Source: Pseudomonas fluorescens (GTDB lineage: Bacteria > Pseudomonadota > Gammaproteobacteria > Pseudomonadales > Pseudomonadaceae). Taken from it: a DNA stretch of 64,000 nucleotides. Positions 63,718 to 64,000 of the stretch are shown in pieces (the first letter of the stretch is position 1; each line of letters begins with the position of its first letter). The position numbers and the translations under genes are program-made. The stretch covers positions 62,001 through 126,000 of the forward strand of contig NZ_LACH01000009.1 of the NCBI RefSeq assembly GCF_000968015.1. Reading direction: 5' to 3'. The notes under the pieces were generated by a model. The model searched no databases and was not told the origin of the DNA. It saw nothing but the letters and a program-made list of their open reading frames with translations.

Positions 63718-64000
63718 ATGAAGTCCAGGGCGAAATCGGGTTCGGTCAAACAATGGTTGGGTACATGTGCCTTGAGCTTTTCGGCGCTGGCATTGCTGCC
63801 GTTGAGTATCGCGGTGGGGGCTGAGGCCGGAAGTGCCCGACAGAGTGCGCAGTTCAGCTTCGCAATGGCTGCCAAACCGCTGCCTCAGGCCTTGAGCGAC
63901 TTCAGCCGGATCACCGGTATCAGCGTGGTCTACACCGATGAGGCGCCTTACGGCATCAACGCTCCAGCGCTCAGCGGAGAGATGAGTGCCGAGCAAGCGA
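63718..64000 (+). CDS. TonB-dependent siderophore receptor with signalling domain, N-terminal part (cut by window end)
   Basis: The frame is open from the ATG at 63718 to the window end (94 residues). A long signal peptide (MKSRAKSGSVKQWLGTCALS and a hydrophobic core ending near AVGAEA) is followed by an STN signalling domain (FSFAMAAKPLPQALSDFSRI, TGISVVYTDEAPYGINAPAL). STN domains occur in FecA-type receptors that signal to FecR, which fits the two preceding genes. The plug and barrel lie beyond the window. Ligand unknown. Confidence 0.88.
   Translation, partial: MKSRAKSGSVKQWLGTCALSFSALALLPLSIAVGAEAGSARQSAQFSFAMAAKPLPQALSDFSRITGISVVYTDEAPYGINAPALSGEMSAEQA

Overview
The window is a chromosomal segment of a Pseudomonas, most likely of the P. 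fluorescens group. The evidence is the gene order crfX-cmpX-sigX-oprF, the block cobA-nasC-nirD-nirB-kinase-nasA-nasT-nasS, the order gntR-guaD-xdhC-xdhB-xdhA-gntR-smc-zipA, the high GC content, and many paired REP-type palindromes with arms such as GGGAGCGAGCTTGCTCGCGAT between genes. I see no tRNA, rRNA, insertion sequence, prophage or CRISPR array.

Layout: (1) 1-9.4 kb: the 3' end of prpD, a DMT exporter divergent from a MocR-type regulator, ppsR divergent from ppsA, an alpha/beta hydrolase, rraA and zntB. (2) 9.5-12.4 kb: the envelope-stress locus crfX-cmpX-sigX-oprF. (3) 12.4-24.2 kb: a complete nitrate assimilation locus, all on the minus strand, in three transcripts: nasS-nasT (sensor and ANTAR antiterminator), nasA (nitrate transporter) with a phosphatase-kinase fusion, and nirB-nirD-nasC-cobA (nitrite reductase, nitrate reductase, siroheme synthesis). 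Each transcript begins with a leader ending in an intrinsic terminator; the nirB leader carries two perfect A1/G4 hexaloop hairpins of the kind ANTAR proteins bind. (4) 24.4-33.5 kb: pyrD, rmf, rlmKL, a CHASE-PAS-GGDEF cyclase, dacB and yggL. (5) 33.6-43.2 kb: benE, a GntR regulator, and the purine catabolic genes guaD, xdhC, xdhB and xdhA, closed by a second GntR regulator across a promoter region with two tandem inverted repeats. (6) 43.2-47.8 kb: smc and zipA. (7) 47.9-53.2 kb: a SirB1-family gene, then a leucine-dehydrogenase-like gene followed by 2-oxoacid dehydrogenase E1alpha, E1beta and E2. (8) 53.3-59.5 kb: yebG with a clear LexA box, a PsiE-like membrane protein, a DUF3509 protein, sdaC-sdaA with a divergent LysR regulator, and an HPF-like ribosome-associated protein. 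(9) 59.6 kb to the end: a Fur-box-preceded iron cluster in which three PepSY-type membrane genes run without a gap into a FecI-type sigma factor, a FecR-type regulator and the start of a TonB-dependent receptor.

The observations I rate highest are the three related attenuator leaders in the nitrate locus, including one on the regulator's own transcript; the replacement by valine of the catalytic lysine position in the leucine-dehydrogenase-like protein; the PP2C/Ser-Thr kinase fusion coupled to the nitrate transporter; and the tandem operator-like repeats in front of xdhA. I found no convincing wholly new defence or mobile system; the genes belong to recognisable families.
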